The position numbers and the translations under genes were made by a program. Below are positions 61,395-64,000 of a stretch of DNA of 64,000 bases, piece by piece (position 1 is the first letter of the stretch; the number at the start of each line of letters is the position of its first letter). Under the pieces are notes generated by a model. It was not told the origin of the DNA and did not search any database. It was given only the letters and a program-made list of their open reading frames with translations. The stretch is from Acidobacteriota bacterium (GTDB lineage: Bacteria; Acidobacteriota; Terriglobia; Acidiferrales; UBA7541), in NCBI GenBank assembly GCA_013289665.1, contig JABCZN010000004.1, positions 124,001-188,000 of the forward strand, written 5' to 3'.

Positions 61395-62099
61395 ATGCGC
61401 CGTGGAAAGGTCGCCGCGAGACGGTCGACAGCACCTGTGAGCGCTGACGACAATGGAGTCGCAAAAAAACGACGCGAGGATGCCACGCCCGGGAAGGAAG
61501 CAAAATTCGGACTTCGTGAACGGAAGAAAGCGCGTCTTCGCCAGCAAATCGTCGAAACCGCCTTGCATCTTTTTCGCCAGCGCGGTTATGAAAACACGCG
61601 CATAGACGACATCGTTCATACCCTGGAAATCAGCCAGCCTACATTCTTCCGTTATTTCCCCAGCAAAGATGCGGTATTGCGCGAAGTGGGCCGCCGTGCG
61701 TTTGCCCGCCAGGCCGAAAGCCTGAAGGCCGAGCTATCCGTCAAGGCCACCACGGAGCAACGCTTGCGCCGATTTTACGAAACTCTGGGGAATGTGACCG
61801 AAGTGGGGCGGCCCCTCTGGCAAGCTGTAATTCTTGCCGGCGCGATGGACCCGGTTCGCTCGCCGGAATTGCGAGGCGCGGAAGCCGCAACCGTCAGCTT
61901 GCTGCGTGAGATCATCGCGGAAGGGCAAAAGAACGGGGAGATCAGCTGTGATTTCCCGGTTGTGCACCTTGCCGAATTCATGGAAGGGCTTTTCAATACC
62001 GTCGTGCGTCAGTGGGCCGTGGATCTGACCGGACCCCACAAACTCACCGAACGGGTAAGAAATGCGGTTGAATTCTTCTTGCGCGGAGCAAAACCCTAG
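61395..62099 (+). CDS. TetR/AcrR-family transcriptional regulator
   Basis: About 234 aa. A basic N-terminal tail of about 45 residues is followed by the TetR DNA-binding domain (LRQQIVETALHLFRQRGYENTRIDDIVHT..., with EISQPTFFRYFPSKDAVL as recognition helix region) and a ligand-binding helical domain. The ATG at 61395 is used; 61377 is possible. It is divergent from dyp-enc and upstream of an alcohol dehydrogenase gene on the same strand, so it may control either. The ligand is unknown. Confidence 0.88.
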   Translation: MRRGKVAARRSTAPVSADDNGVAKKRREDATPGKEAKFGLRERKKARLRQQIVETALHLFRQRGYENTRIDDIVHTLEISQPTFFRYFPSKDAVLREVGRRAFARQAESLKAELSVKATTEQRLRRFYETLGNVTEVGRPLWQAVILAGAMDPVRSPELRGAEAATVSLLREIIAEGQKNGEISCDFPVVHLAEFMEGLFNTVVRQWAVDLTGPHKLTERVRNAVEFFLRGAKP

Positions 62100-62191
62100 C
62101 GCGCAGGCTGATTTGGTTGAGAGAACCTGAACTCCACAATCCTGGCGATCGAAACTGAGTTACGTATCCCGGCTTTTTCGAGGTGGACGCG

Positions 62192-63211
62192 ATGAAGGCA
62201 GCCATCCTGCACGAGTTCAAACAGCCCCTGACCATCGAAGACGTCGCGCGACCGAAGCCAGACGCGCATGAAGTGCTGATCGAAGTCGAAGCTTGCGGCG
62301 TCTGCCACTCTGATCTGCACGTGGCCGACGGCGATTGGCCGCAGCTCATCCCCATCACCAAAAAACCATTGATCCTCGGGCATGAAATCGCAGGTCGCGT
62401 CGTAGAAAAAGGCGCATCCGTTAATCACTTGGAACTCGGAGACCGCGTTGGCGTTCCCTGGGTTTACTGGACCTGTGGGGAGTGTGAGTTCTGCCGCGAG
62501 GGGAATGAAAACCTCTGTACTAAACAACAGATCACCGGTGTAACCGTGGATGGCGGCTACGCTGAATTCGTGAAGGCTCCCGCGAGTCATGCCCTGAAGA
62601 TTCAGGAGGGACTTTCCTCGATTGACGCTGCGCCGCTCTTCTGTGCCGGCGTCACGGTCTATCGCGCTTTGAATCACGCCAAAATCCAGCCCGGCCAAAG
62701 GTTGGCCGTCTTCGGCGTCGGTGGCTTGGGCCACTTGGCCGTACAGATCGGGCTGGGACTGGGGGCCGCCGTCAGTGCCATTGATGTGTCCGATCGAAAA
62801 CTCGCGCAGGCCAGGGGCTTGGGCGCTTCGGTCACCCTGAACACAACAAAAGTAAATGTCGTCAAGGAGTTGCGGCGCACGGGCGGCGTCCATGCCGCGC
62901 TGGTGACTTCCGCCGCAAAAGCAGCTTACGACTCGGCATTTCCCTCCGTAAGACCCGGCGGGACTCTCCTCGTCGTCGGCTTACCCTCGGAATCCTTATG
63001 TTTCCCGCCAATTCTGATGGCCGCATCCGAGATACGTATCAAGGCTTCCTCAGTTGGCACGCGGCAGGATATGCGCGAACTGTTGACGATGGCGGCAGCA
63101 GGAAAGGTTCGCTGCGAGGTTCAGACGCGTCCCCTGGCGCAAGTGAATGAAGTTCATGAGCAACTGAGACACGGGCAAGTCCATGGCCGGATGGTGTTGG
63201 TTCCCCACTAA
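62192..63211 (+). CDS. Zinc-dependent alcohol dehydrogenase (AdhP-like)
   Basis: 339 aa medium-chain dehydrogenase. Catalytic zinc ligands in ACGVCHSDLH and LGHEIAG; structural zinc cysteines in CGECEFCREGNENLC; Rossmann motif VFGVGGLGHLAVQIG; C-terminal GRMVLVP. Very like AdhP/AdhA ethanol-active enzymes, giving NAD-linked oxidation of primary alcohols or aldehyde reduction. GAGGTGG precedes the ATG at 62192 (a GTG at 62183 is less likely). It lies 92 bases after the TetR gene and may be controlled by it. Confidence 0.93.
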   Translation: MKAAILHEFKQPLTIEDVARPKPDAHEVLIEVEACGVCHSDLHVADGDWPQLIPITKKPLILGHEIAGRVVEKGASVNHLELGDRVGVPWVYWTCGECEFCREGNENLCTKQQITGVTVDGGYAEFVKAPASHALKIQEGLSSIDAAPLFCAGVTVYRALNHAKIQPGQRLAVFGVGGLGHLAVQIGLGLGAAVSAIDVSDRKLAQARGLGASVTLNTTKVNVVKELRRTGGVHAALVTSAAKAAYDSAFPSVRPGGTLLVVGLPSESLCFPPILMAASEIRIKASSVGTRQDMRELLTMAAAGKVRCEVQTRPLAQVNEVHEQLRHGQVHGRMVLVPH

Positions 63212-63602
63212 ACAATCCTCGAACCCGACGCCCGCCAAGAAGCAAGTGCGGCGCCGTGTGCACCCCGCACAATCCACCCCCAATTCAGCGACGTTGTTCG
63301 CTGGCGGCAGGCTCCCTCCCGTTCGGGGGGCCGAATTGCTGAATCGTCTTGACGTTAGTAAATATTATGTGATACGCACTATCATAATTTTGAATATATC
63401 GGTCGAGGGGTATCGAGTCCTTAAGGGGTGACGTACGGTCTCTTGCCGCGTCTGAATGTGAATTGACGAGCCCGGAAAAATCCGGCAGCGGGTTCGGTTG
63501 CGCCGTTATGGCCATCGCCGCGATGAGGTTGTATGGGACAAAGCTTAAATTGCTCCAATGTAGAGAAGACTCCGTGATGTGCTCGATTTGCCAGGAGGAT
63601 CT
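63212..63602. other. Intergenic region ahead of the TonB-dependent receptor
   Basis: About 390 bases. The stretch 63349-63410 is markedly AT-rich for this window (TTGACG at 63349, then TTAGTAAATATTATGTG and ATAATTTTGAATATAT), which fits a promoter or a regulator site for the receptor gene, but no pair of hexamers is convincing. No coding signal. Confidence 0.4.
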
Positions 63603-64000
63603 ATGAGGTCAACATTGCTAGCCGGCGCTTTCGCGCTATGCATGTGGTTGTATCCGGCGAATACTCTGGTGTTTGCTCAAGGTACTGGCACTTCGGGTGA
63701 GGTCAGAGGAATGGTGACTGATGCCACCGGTGGTACGGTTCCGAAGGCCACTGTGGAGATAGAAGATGTCGAGAAAGGAGTACGGCGGACGGCTATCACC
63801 GGAAGCGACGGCGAGTTTCGGTTGACGGGGCTCCCCCCGTCAACCTACAGCGTGACCGTGCGACTCGCCGGCTTTCAGACGGAAACTCACAGGAATGTTG
63901 TGGTCAACGTTGGGCAGACGCTCATTCTGGATTTTCAGCTGCGGGTAGCGACGGGCACGGCGCAAATCGAAGTGACGAGTGAGGTGCCAGCGGTAGAAAC
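63603..64000 (+). CDS. Oar-like TonB-dependent receptor, N-terminal part (3' partial)
   Basis: The first 132 codons before the window ends; GGAGGAT lies ahead of the ATG. Translation shows a signal peptide (about 1-26, ending TLVFAQ), then a carboxypeptidase-regulatory-like domain: GEVRGMVTDATGGTVPKATV, TAITGSDGEFRLTGLPPSTY and SVTVRLAGFQTE, followed by the likely TonB box region (QIEVTSEVPAVET). This is the typical start of the 1000-1200-aa Oar/CarboxypepD-type receptors abundant in Acidobacteria, which import sugars or other large ligands. The ligand cannot be judged here. Confidence 0.85.
   Translation, partial: MRSTLLAGAFALCMWLYPANTLVFAQGTGTSGEVRGMVTDATGGTVPKATVEIEDVEKGVRRTAITGSDGEFRLTGLPPSTYSVTVRLAGFQTETHRNVVVNVGQTLILDFQLRVATGTAQIEVTSEVPAVE

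Noticed and set aside
63210..63245. tRNA-like T-loop (TCGAACCCGA) on the minus strand
   Set aside because: The T-stem does not pair and no anticodon arm or acceptor stem can be drawn.
1..64000. CRISPR arrays, prophage or transposase genes
   Set aside because: No regularly spaced repeats, phage structural genes, integrase or transposase motifs were found on either strand.

Overview
The window reads as a chromosomal segment of a GC-rich soil-type bacterium, most likely an Acidobacteriota member. The taxonomic call is inference. It rests on TonB-dependent receptors that carry an N-terminal carboxypeptidase-regulatory-like domain (two here, one cut by the right edge), a hopanoid-type glycosyltransferase, many secreted sugar-active proteins, and short hairpin repeats between genes. 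No rRNA, tRNA, CRISPR array, insertion sequence or prophage was found.

Layout. 1-2.2 kb: regulators (OmpR-type response regulator, PP2C/SpoIIE phosphatase, ECF-like sigma factor). 2.3-7.3 kb: an isoquinoline-1-oxidoreductase-type molybdenum hydroxylase with one 2Fe-2S subunit and two tandem large subunits. 7.3-12.2 kb: an HpnB-like glycosyltransferase and a secreted LamG+GH2 glycosidase. 12.4-14.7 kb: panB, a DinB-family gene and panC. 14.9-15.8 kb: an orphan gene. 15.8-17.8 kb (minus): a peroxiredoxin whose peroxidatic cysteine codon is an in-frame TGA, then gatB. 17.8-25.1 kb (minus): a vitamin B12 locus, btuF-btuC-btuD, riboswitch, btuB, a DUF71/COG2102 gene, a DUF6580-like membrane gene and a short Nudix ORF. 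It has two cobalamin riboswitches; the upstream one is followed by a clear terminator/antiterminator and preceded by a TTGACA-17-TAAACT promoter.

25.4-28.8 kb: a three-gene set (processive GT2 synthase, membrane-anchored coiled-coil protein, TolC-like secreted protein) that looks like a synthase-dependent polysaccharide export system. 29-34 kb (minus): a secreted protein with two copies of an Exordium-like HExxE module, an AsmA protein and an enoyl-CoA hydratase. 34.2-36.8 kb: a CBM9-like protein and a GH13 amylase. 37-41.9 kb: a periplasmic Cys glutathione peroxidase and an AttEFGH-like ABC system with a CrtC/AttH-type lipocalin protein. 42.3-43.5 kb (minus): a DEAD-box helicase.

44.2-59.1 kb is a purine-nitrogen island. 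Urease genes (ureG-ureF-ureD-ureA-ureB-ureC, no ureE) and a DUF6986 aldolase-like gene on the plus strand face a minus-strand purine operon: three-subunit xanthine dehydrogenase, allantoinase, an allantoicase-OHCU decarboxylase fusion, HIU hydrolase and urate oxidase. A guanine deaminase gene is divergent from that operon. Together they would take guanine/xanthine through urate, allantoin and allantoate to urea, then ammonia. 59.2-61.1 kb (minus): an encapsulin shell gene and its DyP peroxidase cargo with a C-terminal targeting peptide. 61.4-64 kb: a TetR regulator, a zinc alcohol dehydrogenase and the start of an Oar-like TonB-dependent receptor.

The strongest unusual signal is the candidate selenocysteine peroxiredoxin at 15769-16227. 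The TGA sits exactly at the catalytic position, the frame is intact on both sides, the protein has no cysteine, and a bacterial SECIS-like hairpin follows the TGA at suitable spacing.
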